From Anaerolineae bacterium (lineage in GTDB: Bacteria; Chloroflexota; Anaerolineae; Promineifilales; Promineifilaceae), in the NCBI GenBank assembly GCA_020848035.1, contig JADLAX010000061.1, forward strand, positions 1 through 64,000: a stretch of 64,000 bases of DNA. Direction: 5' to 3'. A program made the translations under genes and the position numbers. Each line of letters opens with the position of its first letter. The stretch's first letter is position 1. This document shows positions 43,437 through 51,582 of this stretch, in pieces. The notes beneath the pieces are model-generated. The model was not told where the DNA came from. It did no database searches and saw nothing but the letters and a program-made list of their open reading frames with translations.

Positions 43437-43442
43437 TAAACT
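43437..43442 (+). promoter_or_regulatory. extended -10 (TGCTAAACT) directly before small-protein/HNH pair
   Basis: TGC-TAAACT ends 9 nt before the ATG at 43452; no Shine-Dalgarno is present. The same TGCTAAACT precedes the gene at 61149. Confidence 0.4.
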
Positions 43443-43451
43443 GGATTTACT

Positions 43452-43844
43452 ATGAGCGTTCAAGTCACTTTATCTTTACCCAACAACTTGTTTGAACATG
43501 CCAGGAACCTGGGCAACGCAACCAGGCGCGATACGGCCGAAGTGCTGGCTGATGCCCTGGAAATGATGTGGCCCACTCTGCCGGACTCGCCTGCTTCTAA
43601 TCTACCAGGCGTTTCATCCCTTTCTGATGACGACGTTTTGGCACTGGCCGATATGAAAATGGACGAAACACAAAACAGCCGCCTGGGTGACCTGCAAACG
43701 AAAGGGAAACAAGCTGCACTTTCCGAAGTGGAACGATTTGAACTGCTCTCGCTGTTGCAAATTTACCAACTTGGCCAACTGCGCAAATCTGAGGCTCTGG
43801 CCGAAGCCGTTCGACGTGGTTTGCGTGCCTCTCTCTCATCATGA
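43452..43844 (+). CDS. small protein coupled to HNH nuclease (possible antitoxin-like partner)
   Basis: A 130-aa soluble protein. The N-terminal strand and helix (SVQVTLSLPNNLFEHARNLG, then TRRDTAEVLADALEMMW) resemble a ribbon-helix-helix-type DNA-binding start. The rest is helical and charged, ending AEAVRRGLRASLSS. No catalytic motif is seen. It overlaps the HNH endonuclease gene by ATGA, so the two are translationally coupled. Small protein plus nuclease pairs of this kind are often toxin-antitoxin-like or host-defence modules, but that is inference from arrangement only. Confidence 0.6.
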   Translation: MSVQVTLSLPNNLFEHARNLGNATRRDTAEVLADALEMMWPTLPDSPASNLPGVSSLSDDDVLALADMKMDETQNSRLGDLQTKGKQAALSEVERFELLSLLQIYQLGQLRKSEALAEAVRRGLRASLSS

Positions 43845-44263
43845 CCCTGTCGGAAGACATCCGCGAATTTGTCAGACAAAGAGCCGAAAATCGGTGTGAA
43901 TATTGCCAAAGCCACCAGAATTACACGATGGGACGCTTGCAAGTTGACCATGTTTGGCCGCTGGCGGAAGGTGGCTCAGACGAACCCGACAACCTATGCC
44001 TGGCCTGTGAACTGTGCAACCAATACAAATGGGCTAAAACCACTGGCATTGATCCACAAAGCAGCGAGGCGATTGAATTGTTCAATCCGCGTCAGCAGCG
44101 ATGGGCCGACCATTTTGTCTGGAGCACCGACGGTGTGTTAATTCATGGGCTGACGCCTTGGGGACGGGCCACCGTTGAAGCGTTAAAGCTCAACAATCCA
44201 CTCGCTATAACGGTTCGTCGTAACTGGGTTTTGGCTGGCTGGCACCCTCCGGCACACAATTGA
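43841..44263 (+). CDS. HNH endonuclease
   Basis: A 140-aa nuclease. The HNH core is complete: zinc ligands C19-x2-C22, then QVDHVWPLAEGG with Asp36-His37, Asn51, and a second zinc pair C56-x2-C59 followed by Asn60. The domain covers about 10-70; the C-terminal half (LFNPRQQRWADHFVW, then TVEALKLNNP) is a conserved-looking extension found in bacterial HNH proteins. It should cut DNA using a single metal ion. Translationally coupled to the preceding small protein. AT-richer flanks and decayed DNA downstream suggest an exchange-prone spot. Confidence 0.87.
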   Translation: MTLSEDIREFVRQRAENRCEYCQSHQNYTMGRLQVDHVWPLAEGGSDEPDNLCLACELCNQYKWAKTTGIDPQSSEAIELFNPRQQRWADHFVWSTDGVLIHGLTPWGRATVEALKLNNPLAITVRRNWVLAGWHPPAHN

Positions 44264-44298
44264 GCTTCCATGACGGCAAGAAGAAAGGGAATCACAAC

Positions 44299-44691
44299 TT
44301 ATTTGAAGTGTTTTGAGGGTGCACTGTCCCAAATAAGCGGTTCGTCAGTACCGTGTGGTGATTCAGCTAATAGTTCGCCGTAGGAATCAACGATCAATGC
44401 ACCATCGAATACATTCTTCTCACTCTGCTCAATTAACCCAAAACAAAGCATGATCTCATGCATTTTTGCAAGTTTGGACATGCGATTGACAGTAGATCCT
44501 GGCACTGGTTCGGCAAACCGAATAAGGTCCTCTTCGTCCTAAAGATAACCAGTCCGAGTACATTCGAGTAAACAAACGATATCAGGATGATACTGAGGAA
44601 CAATTTCTTCAAGACATTGCTCCAGGTGCTCAAAGTTTTTAGAAACATTTCGACTTTATATTTTCAGAGGAATTAAGCAAATTTTTGTCAT
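44299..44691 (-). pseudogene. nitrilase-family (carbon-nitrogen hydrolase) pseudogene with two nonsense codons
   Basis: One frame read on the minus strand from ATG 44691 gives MTKICLIPLKI, stop (TAA), SRNVSKNFEHLEQCLEEIV, PDIVCLLECTRTGYL, stop (TAG), DEEDLIRFAEPVPGSTVN, then CFGLIEQSEKNVFDGALIVD and ending HFK. This is the N-terminal half of the nitrilase superfamily, with the catalytic Glu in LLECT; the part carrying the catalytic Lys and Cys is missing. Two in-frame stops and truncation mark it as decayed. The surrounding DNA is AT-richer than the window average. The rest of 44264-44843 shows no gene. Confidence 0.72.
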
Positions 44692-44855
44692 TCGATCTCC
44701 CAAGATGTTGCACTGTATAGATTTGCCGCACAGAGAGTTTACCGAAAAAATCAGTGAATGGCGCAGTTTTGATCGCAAGCAAAATAAGCACTGTTTAGAA
44801 GGTTTTAGGGACGCTGCACTGGGTTCAGCATGACAGCTATCGTGTGGTAACAGCG

Positions 44856-45746
44856 ATGATTGAATTTATACTACCGACGACGGCCGTACTCACCCTCCTC
44901 ATCCTCTTCAGCCTCACCGAAGCCAGGCGGCGGCGGGCCGCCCTGCTGGCGACGGTGGCTGTGGTGCAGCTGCCAGAGTTTGCCTCGCAAGCGCTGGGCA
45001 ACAGCCGGGAAATTACCGTTTTTTTGCCGCCAGGGTACGCCCAGGCAGGCAGTCGCCGCTACCCCACCCTGTACGTCAACGATGGACAGGACCAGGCCGC
45101 GCTGCACATTCGCGAAACGCTGGCCAAATTGTTCCAGCGGCGGCAAATCCCGCCCATTATTGTGGTGGCCGTGCCCACCAACCCACACCGCTTGCAGGAG
45201 TACGGCACGGCCGTTTGCCCCAACGCGCAAATTTTGGGTACAAAGGCGGGGGAGTACGGCCGTTTCCTCACCACCGAACTCATGCCCGCCATCAACCAGC
45301 AGTTCCGCACCAGCCACAATCCGGCCGAAGTTGGCATTTTTGGCGTTTCGCTGGGCGGGCTGTCGGCCTTTGACATTGCCTGGAACCACCCCGACCTGTT
45401 GGGCATCGTGGGGGTGATGTCTGGCTCCTTCTGGTGGCGGGCCGCCGAAGACGAGACACAAATGCCACCCAACCAGTTGATTGCCCCGGCGATGGTGCGG
45501 GGAACGGCCGTTAAGCCCCCCCTCCGCCTCTGGTTTGAAGCCGCCACCCAGGACGAAGCCAGCGACCGCGACGGCAACGGCGTCATCGACGCCATTCAAG
45601 ACACGCTGGAATTGATTGCCGAACTGAAGGTGCTGGGCTTTATCCCCGGCGCAGAGGTGGTCTACGTGGAAGTGCCCGGCGGACGGCACAACTACGACAC
45701 CTGGGCCGAGTTTTTCCCCCACTTTCTGCGCTGGGCATTTGGCTAA
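44856..45746 (+). CDS. esterase/enterochelin-esterase-like alpha/beta hydrolase
   Basis: A 296-aa protein with one N-terminal hydrophobic helix (about 3-20) that anchors it to the membrane or serves as a signal, then an esterase D-type hydrolase domain (about 40-290). The nucleophile elbow is GVSLGG, preceded by ELMPAINQQFRTSHNP, typical of putative esterases (Fes/EstA group). An acidic residue (DTLELI region) and His in VPGGRHNYDTWAEFFPHF complete a likely triad. Substrate unknown. A GTG at 44844 is an alternative start; no Shine-Dalgarno is evident for either. Confidence 0.8.
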   Translation: MIEFILPTTAVLTLLILFSLTEARRRRAALLATVAVVQLPEFASQALGNSREITVFLPPGYAQAGSRRYPTLYVNDGQDQAALHIRETLAKLFQRRQIPPIIVVAVPTNPHRLQEYGTAVCPNAQILGTKAGEYGRFLTTELMPAINQQFRTSHNPAEVGIFGVSLGGLSAFDIAWNHPDLLGIVGVMSGSFWWRAAEDETQMPPNQLIAPAMVRGTAVKPPLRLWFEAATQDEASDRDGNGVIDAIQDTLELIAELKVLGFIPGAEVVYVEVPGGRHNYDTWAEFFPHFLRWAFG

Positions 45747-45754
45747 GTGGATTT

Positions 45755-45944
45755 TCCGCAGAGAGCGCAGAGAAGATTGGCTCTTTGAGAATTCAGGGGG
45801 TAACCACCCGTGACGCGTGAAACGTGAAACGTGACTAGAGGGTCATCACGTTCCACGCTTCACGTTTCAGGCCAAACCCCACAAAATCCTGAAGAACCAG
45901 AAGATTAAAACGTTCTCCGCGCTCTCTGCGTCCTTGGCGGTTTA
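45755..45944. repeat. CCGCAGAGAGCGCAGAG-type palindrome split by a MITE
   Basis: Left half 45755-45778 and right half 45899-45944 (TTCTCCGCGCTCTCTGCG, then TCCTTGGCGG) are complementary. Without the inserted element they would make one common dispersed repeat. Fragments of the same type are near 8818. Confidence 0.65.
45779..45898 (-). mobile_element. MITE-like palindromic element, copy 3, exact 8-bp target duplication
   Basis: 120-bp element (GGCTCTTTGAGAATTC ... CCTGAAGAACC) with the GTGAAACGTGA core. Flanking direct repeats AGAAGATT (45771-45778 and 45899-45906) are the target duplication. It is inserted inside another palindromic repeat (CCGCAGAGAGCGCAGAG ... CTCCGCGCTCTCTGCG, about 45755-45944). 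Confidence 0.85.
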
Positions 45945-45949
45945 TTTTT

Positions 45950-47278
45950 CTACGGCGTGCGGATTGGCTGATTTGGTCCGCCAGCCACCACAAACAGATG
46001 CCCCACGTCCAGGCCAATAAAATTGTTGCCTACGGCCGTTCCCACAAAGTCCATCAGGCCATCGCCGTTTACATCATCCAGCGGCAGGGCATCAACACCC
46101 AGGTTGTCCCCAGCCACGTTGCCGGTGATGGTTTGCACCACCTGCGCCGGACGCGGCCCGTTGCCGGAGATGATGAGAATCTGCCCCCCAGCGGGGGTGC
46201 CTGCGCTGGAAGTCCACGCGCCAATTACCAGGTCGCCGTAGCCGTCGCCCGTAAAGTCGGGCACCACGCGGCCCGGACCAAAACCCGCGCCCGGTTCACG
46301 ACCCTCGAAGGCAGCCAGCAGACGGCCGTTTTCGCCCGAATACACAAACGCATTCCCCGTACCCGGTACCCCAGCCACCGTGGCCGCATAATCCGCCACA
46401 AAGATGTCCGGCACGCCGTCGGCATTGTAATCACCTGCGCCATTGGCAAAAAACAGGCCAAAGACGGCCGCATTTTCCGGTTTGTTCGGGCGCAGCGTGT
46501 AAACGATACGGCCGTCTGCCCCGGAGAAGAGATACGCTTCGCCCCCACCGAAGGGACCAGCGCCAATGGCCCCCATCACCTGGTCCGGCACGCCGTCACC
46601 GGTCACATCACCCACCAGGCCAGCGCCACCGCCCAGCTGAGCATTGGCGGTCGGCCCGTTTTGCTGCCACAGCAGCGCGCCATCGGCCCCTGAGAAGAGG
46701 TAAGCCGCCCCGGAGGTGTCGGCATTGGCAAAACGCGCGCCGACGATGAGGTCAGCCTGGCCATCGCCGTTGACATCACCCGCGCCAGAAACGGCCGAAC
46801 CAAACCAATCACCGCCCATGCCTGCCACGTGCAGCAGCAAGCTGTGATCGACGCCGGAGTACACCTCGGCATAGCTGCCCAGCGGCGCACCTACCACATA
46901 ATCCAGCACGCCGTCGCCATTCACGTCACCCGCCGTGGTAGCGCTGTAGCCCAGCAAAGCCACGCCGCTGCCCGTGATTGTGTTGAGTAAACGGCCGTCC
47001 GCACCATCGTACACATACACCTTGCCCACGGGAGCACCATTCGCATTGGCAAAGAAAGGCGCAGTGGTCAACAAATCATGGACGCCATCCCCGGTGATAT
47101 CGCCCAAATTCATGGCAATCCAACCGTAACCGTCGCCCACCTGCTCGCCATCAAGCTGGTACAAAACGTCGGCATCAGGTTCCACGATGGGGCCATTAGC
47201 CGCAGCCAGACCGCCAATCAACAGCCAAAGCAGCGCCATAACCCAGCTGGCATGTTTCAACACTCGTTTACTCGTCAT
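45950..47278 (-). CDS. exported FG-GAP (integrin-alpha-like) beta-propeller protein
   Basis: A 442-aa secreted protein from ATG 47278 (GGAGG upstream). A signal peptide covers about 8-28 (WVMALLWLLIGGLAAANG). The body is seven FG-GAP blades, each with a Ca-binding DVNGDGxxDxxVGA-type loop (for example DVNGDGVLDYVVGAP and DVNGDGQADLIVGAR), forming a seven-bladed propeller. It probably acts outside the cell in adhesion or binding; no enzyme domain is seen. The frame is open up to 47377, but that stretch lies in a MITE-like repeat, so the shorter start is used. Confidence 0.88.
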   Translation of the reverse strand: MTSKRVLKHASWVMALLWLLIGGLAAANGPIVEPDADVLYQLDGEQVGDGYGWIAMNLGDITGDGVHDLLTTAPFFANANGAPVGKVYVYDGADGRLLNTITGSGVALLGYSATTAGDVNGDGVLDYVVGAPLGSYAEVYSGVDHSLLLHVAGMGGDWFGSAVSGAGDVNGDGQADLIVGARFANADTSGAAYLFSGADGALLWQQNGPTANAQLGGGAGLVGDVTGDGVPDQVMGAIGAGPFGGGEAYLFSGADGRIVYTLRPNKPENAAVFGLFFANGAGDYNADGVPDIFVADYAATVAGVPGTGNAFVYSGENGRLLAAFEGREPGAGFGPGRVVPDFTGDGYGDLVIGAWTSSAGTPAGGQILIISGNGPRPAQVVQTITGNVAGDNLGVDALPLDDVNGDGLMDFVGTAVGNNFIGLDVGHLFVVAGGPNQPIRTP

Positions 47279-47302
47279 TGTGTATCCTCCGTTGTGAATA
47301 AA

Positions 47303-47422
47303 GGGCCTTCGGGATTTCGTAGGGTTTGGCGTGAAACGTGAAGCGTGAAACGAGATATCACTCCGGTCACGTTTCACGTTTCACGCATCACGGGCTGAAA
47401 CCCCCTGAATTTCCAAAGAGCC
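47303..47422 (+). mobile_element. MITE-like palindromic element, copy 4
   Basis: 120-bp copy with ends GGGCCTTCGGGATTTC and GAATTTCCAAAGAGCC, core GTGAAACGTGAAGCGTGAAAC facing TCACGTTTCACGTTTCACG. Flanks TGAATAAA (47295-47302) and TGAAATAA (47423-47430) look like a target duplication altered by one base insertion. It lies between the AraC gene and the FG-GAP gene. Confidence 0.8.
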
Positions 47423-47470
47423 TGAAATAAAAAAACAGTTTCCATGTTGAGAATACGCAATGAGGCGCTG

Positions 47471-48364
47471 TCAGACTGTCAAAATCTTGCTCATTTTGGG
47501 CAGCAGGGTAGTGGCGGATTTTGGGCGCAGCTGCGAAGGCGGCACGCCAAAGGCGCGGCGAAACGCGGCCGAAAAGTGGCTGTGGCTGGCAAACCCCAGC
47601 GCCAGGCTCAGGTCCGTCAGCGAACCGTCGCTGGCGGCAACCAGCTCCAGCGAGGCATGCAGCCGCAGCTGGTTGAGGTAGTCGTGGATGGTCTGCCCGG
47701 TTTGCTGGCGAAAGACGCGGCAGAGGTGATAAGGCGAGGTGTACAACAGCTGGGCCAGCAGCTCCAGCGAGAGCGCTTCAGCAAAGCGGGTGGAGAGAAT
47801 CATTTTGGCTTCGGCCACCAGGTCACGGTGGCTTTTTTGCGTGGTGGTGGATTTGTGAGGCAACGGCCGTTCCCGCCCATAACGCGCCTGGATTGCCTCC
47901 TGCAAAATCGCCAGCATCTTCTCCTCGACGAAAAACAAATCTGGCCTGGTCTGCTGGCTTAACGCCTCTACCAGCAGGCGCTGCTGCAAGTAAAGACGGC
48001 TGGTGCTGGGACCGTGGCTAAAGGTAAACGGCCGTTCCCACCGATCATCCACATACGGATCGACCGGGCGCAGCGCCTCGATCACCAGCTGCGGGGCAAA
48101 ACCAAACCAGTCGCAAATGTCCCCTTTTTCCGAGAGCAGGCCGCGCGTGTAGCGCTGGCCCTGGTTGTAAAACATCACCACGTTGGGATTGCCAATGATG
48201 GGCAGCTGGCCATCGTGGGTAATGGTGACGCTGGTGCGGGGAAAGACAATGACGTAGCCATGAATCGGGCCGCTGTCGCTAAAACGCGGGTGCCACGGTG
48301 GGCAATAAAAACGGCCGATCCGCCCCATACGGCCGTCATACAAAAACGTATCTAATGACTCCAT
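47471..48364 (-). CDS. AraC-family transcriptional regulator
   Basis: A 297-aa regulator. The N-terminal cupin-like sensing domain spans about 1-150 (RFYCPPWHPRFSDSG, GYVIVFPRTS). The C-terminal double helix-turn-helix spans about 190-297: LSLELLAQLLYTSPYHLCRVF followed by SLTDLSLALGFASHSHFSAAF and the family motif FGVPPSQLRP. The effector is unknown. The downstream FG-GAP gene is on the same strand but separated by a MITE-like repeat, so control of it is uncertain. Confidence 0.9.
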   Translation of the reverse strand: MESLDTFLYDGRMGRIGRFYCPPWHPRFSDSGPIHGYVIVFPRTSVTITHDGQLPIIGNPNVVMFYNQGQRYTRGLLSEKGDICDWFGFAPQLVIEALRPVDPYVDDRWERPFTFSHGPSTSRLYLQQRLLVEALSQQTRPDLFFVEEKMLAILQEAIQARYGRERPLPHKSTTTQKSHRDLVAEAKMILSTRFAEALSLELLAQLLYTSPYHLCRVFRQQTGQTIHDYLNQLRLHASLELVAASDGSLTDLSLALGFASHSHFSAAFRRAFGVPPSQLRPKSATTLLPKMSKILTV

Positions 48365-48457
48365 ACGCCTACCTCGCCAACTCGTTCAACAATTTGGCTC
48401 AGTATAACAGAGTTTCTTTATGGTGACATTACGGGGTCATTAAGGGTTCAACTGGCT

Positions 48458-48488
48458 CAAAAAAAGGAGCGGTTTTTGATCGCTCCTT
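48458..48488 (-). terminator. intrinsic terminator after the Ca-loop/CxxC repeat gene
   Basis: On the minus strand AAGGAGCG, loop ATCAAAAAC, CGCTCC, followed by a run of seven T residues. It lies 40 nt after the stop of the gene ending at 48528. Confidence 0.82.
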
Positions 48489-48527
48489 GTGAAAATTAGA
48501 CTCTATTGGGCAGAAACCGGTTCTTGT

Positions 48528-49124
48528 TTAGTTGTTCCCACGGCCACCATGACCCTGACCGCCCTGTCCACCCTGGTGACCATGTTGATTACCGGTACCA
48601 TCAGCGGGTGCGGTACCACAGCTGTCACAAACACCGTCACCATCCAGGTCAACAAAGTTGCTGCCCATCATGCCGGTGCCGGGCACATTACCGCAGGTGT
48701 CGCAAACCCCATCGCCGTCTGCATCGACAAAGTTACTGCCCATCATGCCGTTGCCGTGCTGGTTACCCATGCCGGTGCCGGGCACATTACCGCAGGTGTC
48801 GCACACGCCATCGCCGTCTGCATCGACAAAGTTACTGCCCATCATGCCGCTGCCGTGCTGGCTACCTATGCCGGTGCCGGGCACATTACCGCAGGTGTCG
48901 CACACGCCATCGCCGTCTGCATCGACAAAATTTTGTCCAGTGGGAACGGCTGGTTGTTCCTGGGTAACGGCCGTTTCTACATTCACATCTTCAGTTAGCA
49001 CCGATTCAACCGGATCAGTTGTGCCCAGCGCCTTGGCAATAGGTGTGTTACTGACTAAAGCGATTACAGTGACAATCCCGAAAATTGCCACCACCGCGAG
49101 ACCAATCATCAAAGAGCGTTTCAT
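48528..49124 (-). CDS. membrane-anchored protein with four Ca-loop/CxxC repeats
   Basis: A 198-aa protein from ATG 49124 (AGGAG upstream). An N-terminal hydrophobic helix (about 6-25) exports or anchors it. The rest contains four copies of NFVDADGDGVCDTCG (starting at 65, 98, 131 and 156; last copy NFVDLDGDGVCDSCG). Each combines a DxDxDG calcium-loop-like motif with a CxxC pair. Linkers are Gly/His/Met-rich (QHGSGMMGS) and the C-terminus is HGHQGGQGGQGHGG. It should bind metals outside the membrane; exact function unknown. The DNA units are nearly identical (about 99 bp), pointing to recent duplication. A strong terminator follows. Confidence 0.78.
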   Translation of the reverse strand: MKRSLMIGLAVVAIFGIVTVIALVSNTPIAKALGTTDPVESVLTEDVNVETAVTQEQPAVPTGQNFVDADGDGVCDTCGNVPGTGIGSQHGSGMMGSNFVDADGDGVCDTCGNVPGTGMGNQHGNGMMGSNFVDADGDGVCDTCGNVPGTGMMGSNFVDLDGDGVCDSCGTAPADGTGNQHGHQGGQGGQGHGGRGNN

Positions 49125-49323
49125 TTCAATTCTCCTATACCATGTCATCGGGTTGTTTGAACCCGAACAGCTTTTTCTTAACTGAGTTCATCTTATGGGG
49201 AGATTGTTAAGAAATTATGTGGTTGGCAAAAAAAATGGATAGGAGAAACCAATGGCTGGCATTCGTTTGGCCAATTGCTATCTGAAACTAAAGCGGTGAT
49301 GTAGGGGCAAGGCATGCCATGTC

Positions 49324-50076
49324 CTACCATTGGCGGTAGTAGAGTTCGGTGGTGTAGAGGACGTGGATACGGCCGTCTACCTCATTCGCCGCAAACAGGT
49401 CGCGCAGCTCGGCCAGCATCGGCTCGTGCCGGGGATCACCCACCAGCGGCGCATACGACGAGGACAGCAGCCCGCCCGTTAGGCCCGCCAGGTCGTACGG
49501 CCATTCGTGGGGGAAGGTACGCTGCTGCGTCTCTTCGCCCAAATAGGCCAGCACGTTACCGCGCAGCTCATCATTCCGCTCCGGTTTGTTGGAGAGGTAA
49601 CGCTGGTACAGTTGGGCGTAGCCCTGCATAAACGGCGACGCGTCAAAATCCATCGTGTTCCACACGAGAACGACAAAGCCGCCCGGCCGTAAAATGCGGC
49701 GCAGCTCCGGCAACGAGGTTTCCCGATCGAACCAGTGGGCTGCCTGCCCGGCCGTCACAAAATCAACCGAAGCGTCGGGCAGGGTGGTGGCTTCGGCCGT
49801 GCCGTTGATGCTGGTGAAGTGCGGAAATTCGGCCAGGAACGTCTCGCCCGCTTCGCGCATTTCCTTGTTGGGCTCCACGCCCAGCACCCGGTTGCCATTC
49901 TGCAAAAACAGACGGGCCAGAATGCCCGTGCCGGAACCGATGTCGGCGATAACGGCCGTTTCCACCAGCCCACACTCATCGCGCAGGCAGTTGAGAACGG
50001 CCGTGGGGTACGATGGTCGGTACTTTACATAATTCTCCACCCGGTTAGAAAATCGCTGTGTGGGATGCAGGCTCAT
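49324..50076 (-). CDS. class I SAM-dependent methyltransferase
   Basis: A 250-aa cytoplasmic enzyme. SAM-binding motif I is VIADIGSGTGILARLF (about 42-57), the acidic residue follows in VLGVEPNKEM, and motif III-like DFVTAGQAAHWFD and RILRPGGFVVLVW follow. Methyltransferase_11 type. Substrate unknown. Its start overlaps the preceding methyltransferase gene by 4 nt, so the two are co-translated, although they are not close paralogues. Confidence 0.9.
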   Translation of the reverse strand: MSLHPTQRFSNRVENYVKYRPSYPTAVLNCLRDECGLVETAVIADIGSGTGILARLFLQNGNRVLGVEPNKEMREAGETFLAEFPHFTSINGTAEATTLPDASVDFVTAGQAAHWFDRETSLPELRRILRPGGFVVLVWNTMDFDASPFMQGYAQLYQRYLSNKPERNDELRGNVLAYLGEETQQRTFPHEWPYDLAGLTGGLLSSSYAPLVGDPRHEPMLAELRDLFAANEVDGRIHVLYTTELYYRQW

Positions 50077-50900
50077 TTTTGTGCCTCAAAAACGCCGGAA
50101 TCTTTGCTGATGTGGATGCCACCTTCGGCCTTGATTTTGGCCGCCCATGCTTCGCGGAGTTGGGCAGCGGCCGTTTCCGGCACGTCCATCTCCGGCTTGA
50201 TCATGGAAAAGGCGTAGGCCAGCAGCGGCTCGACCTCCGTCACCCACAGGCCATCGTCGTAGCGATGCAGATCAACGTGGGCAAAATAGGGTTCCAGCAG
50301 GGAACGGCCGTTTTCCAAGCGAAACGGCAGCTGGTCCGTGATCCCCCGCATGCGCCAGGAAGCCGTCATTTGCCGCACGGCTTCCGGCACCAGCAGCGGC
50401 AGCTCTTTCATGTGGTTATCCCCGTTGGTGGCGGCGATGAAACGGCCGTCCTGCTTCAACACCCGCCGCACTTCCGCCAAGCCCTGGGGCAAATCGGGCA
50501 CGTGGTAGAGCATATGGTTGGCCACCACCACGTCAAACGTCGCGTCGGCAAATTCCAGCGCCTGAATGTTGGCCTGCTGGAACTCAAAGTGATGGCCGCT
50601 GCCTGCCAGCGCCGCCTCAGCCTCGGCCACCATGCCCGGCGACAGGTCGGTGAGGGTGATGTGGCAGTGGTCCGGAACACGCGCCACATTTTCCCGCCAC
50701 AGCCAGCCGGGACCGCAGCCGCACTCCAGCACGCGCATGCCCGGTTTTAGCTGGAGCAGATCAAACACCCAGGGCTGCCAGTCGGCAACGGCCGTGCTGA
50801 ACCGCCGGTGCAGCGCCGCCCGCGCATCCAAATTGCGGCTGTCGCGGTACTGGTTTTTCTGCAAGTACGCCGAATCCTGAAACAGTTTCGCGTCGCTCAT
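50073..50900 (-). CDS. class I SAM-dependent methyltransferase
   Basis: A 275-aa enzyme with motif I MRVLECGCGPGWLW (about 55-68), acidic ITLTDLSPGM, and FDVVVANHMLYHVPDLPQGL followed by RRVLKQDGRFIAATNG. The N-terminal part is a helical cap. Substrate unknown. It is the first gene of a two-methyltransferase operon, overlapping the second by ATGA; the AHSA1-type gene upstream on the same strand is 81 nt away and may belong to the same transcript. Confidence 0.9.
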   Translation of the reverse strand: MSDAKLFQDSAYLQKNQYRDSRNLDARAALHRRFSTAVADWQPWVFDLLQLKPGMRVLECGCGPGWLWRENVARVPDHCHITLTDLSPGMVAEAEAALAGSGHHFEFQQANIQALEFADATFDVVVANHMLYHVPDLPQGLAEVRRVLKQDGRFIAATNGDNHMKELPLLVPEAVRQMTASWRMRGITDQLPFRLENGRSLLEPYFAHVDLHRYDDGLWVTEVEPLLAYAFSMIKPEMDVPETAAAQLREAWAAKIKAEGGIHISKDSGVFEAQK

Positions 50901-50981
50901 CGTTTCCTCCTAAATTTTCTGTAAGAAGTGGCAAGTAAGTTGTCACCTGCCACCTGCCACCTGCTACTTGCTACCTGCCGC

Positions 50982-51422
50982 TCACTTCAAATACACTCCC
51001 AATTGCGCCAAAACCCCACGCCAATTTTCTTCGTGGCTGTCGCGGGCGGCGGTGGAGAGGAATTCATCGTGAAACAGGGTGAGCTCGGTTTGGTCCCGGG
51101 CCAGCTGGCGCAAGGTCAGCTCGACGTAGGTGTCTTCGGCGTCCGTTTCGTCGCCCCAGCGCCAGGTGAAAGCCAGCCGCACCGGCTCATTGATCTCGTG
51201 GTAAAGGCCGCTAACGCGGTATACCGTGCCGTCGGCCGCCTGCATCTCGATACGGTAATCACCCCCGGTGCGCAAATCGGTTTCGGCGTGAGGTGTGTGC
51301 ATTTGCGCATTGGGCCGGAACCAGGCCACCAGCGCCTCCGGCTCAATCCAGGCGCGAAACACCCGCTCCACCGAAGCGGCATAAAGTTGGGTTACGGTCA
51401 AACTAAACTCAGCACCACTCAT
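50982..51422 (-). CDS. AHSA1/SRPBCC-domain protein
   Basis: A 146-aa protein of the helix-grip fold: SLTVTQLYAASVERVFRAWI at the start, then LVAWFRPNAQ, and the C-terminal helix SHEENWRGVLAQLGVYLK, typical of Activator-of-Hsp90-ATPase-like proteins. They bind small hydrophobic ligands; no specific role can be assigned. ATG 51422 with GGAG upstream is chosen. The frame stays open to 51755, but only through the antisense of the next gene's Ser/Arg/Gly-rich end and a repeat. Confidence 0.85.
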   Translation of the reverse strand: MSGAEFSLTVTQLYAASVERVFRAWIEPEALVAWFRPNAQMHTPHAETDLRTGGDYRIEMQAADGTVYRVSGLYHEINEPVRLAFTWRWGDETDAEDTYVELTLRQLARDQTELTLFHDEFLSTAARDSHEENWRGVLAQLGVYLK

Positions 51423-51461
51423 TGACAAATCTCCAAAGACATCCACAGATGTCACAGATGA

Positions 51462-51530
51462 GTTTTTCGCAGCGAATTGACGCGAATTGACACGAAAATT
51501 AGCGTTCATTCGTGTCAATTCGGTGCTAAC
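51462..51530. repeat. GAATTGACACGAA inverted repeat
   Basis: GAATTGACACGAA (51484-51496) and TTCGTGTCAATTC (51509-51521) pair perfectly with a 12-nt loop inside a longer CGAATTGACG-rich stretch. Related in style to 33866-33935. Confidence 0.65.
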
Positions 51531-51582
51531 CCCATGAGGTAGAATCCCAAAGACTCCTTTGTCTCTGTACCCTCTGTGGCCC

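Noticed and set aside
44433-44648. 71-aa hydrophobic minus-strand ORF
   Set aside because: It is an out-of-frame reading of the nitrilase pseudogene.
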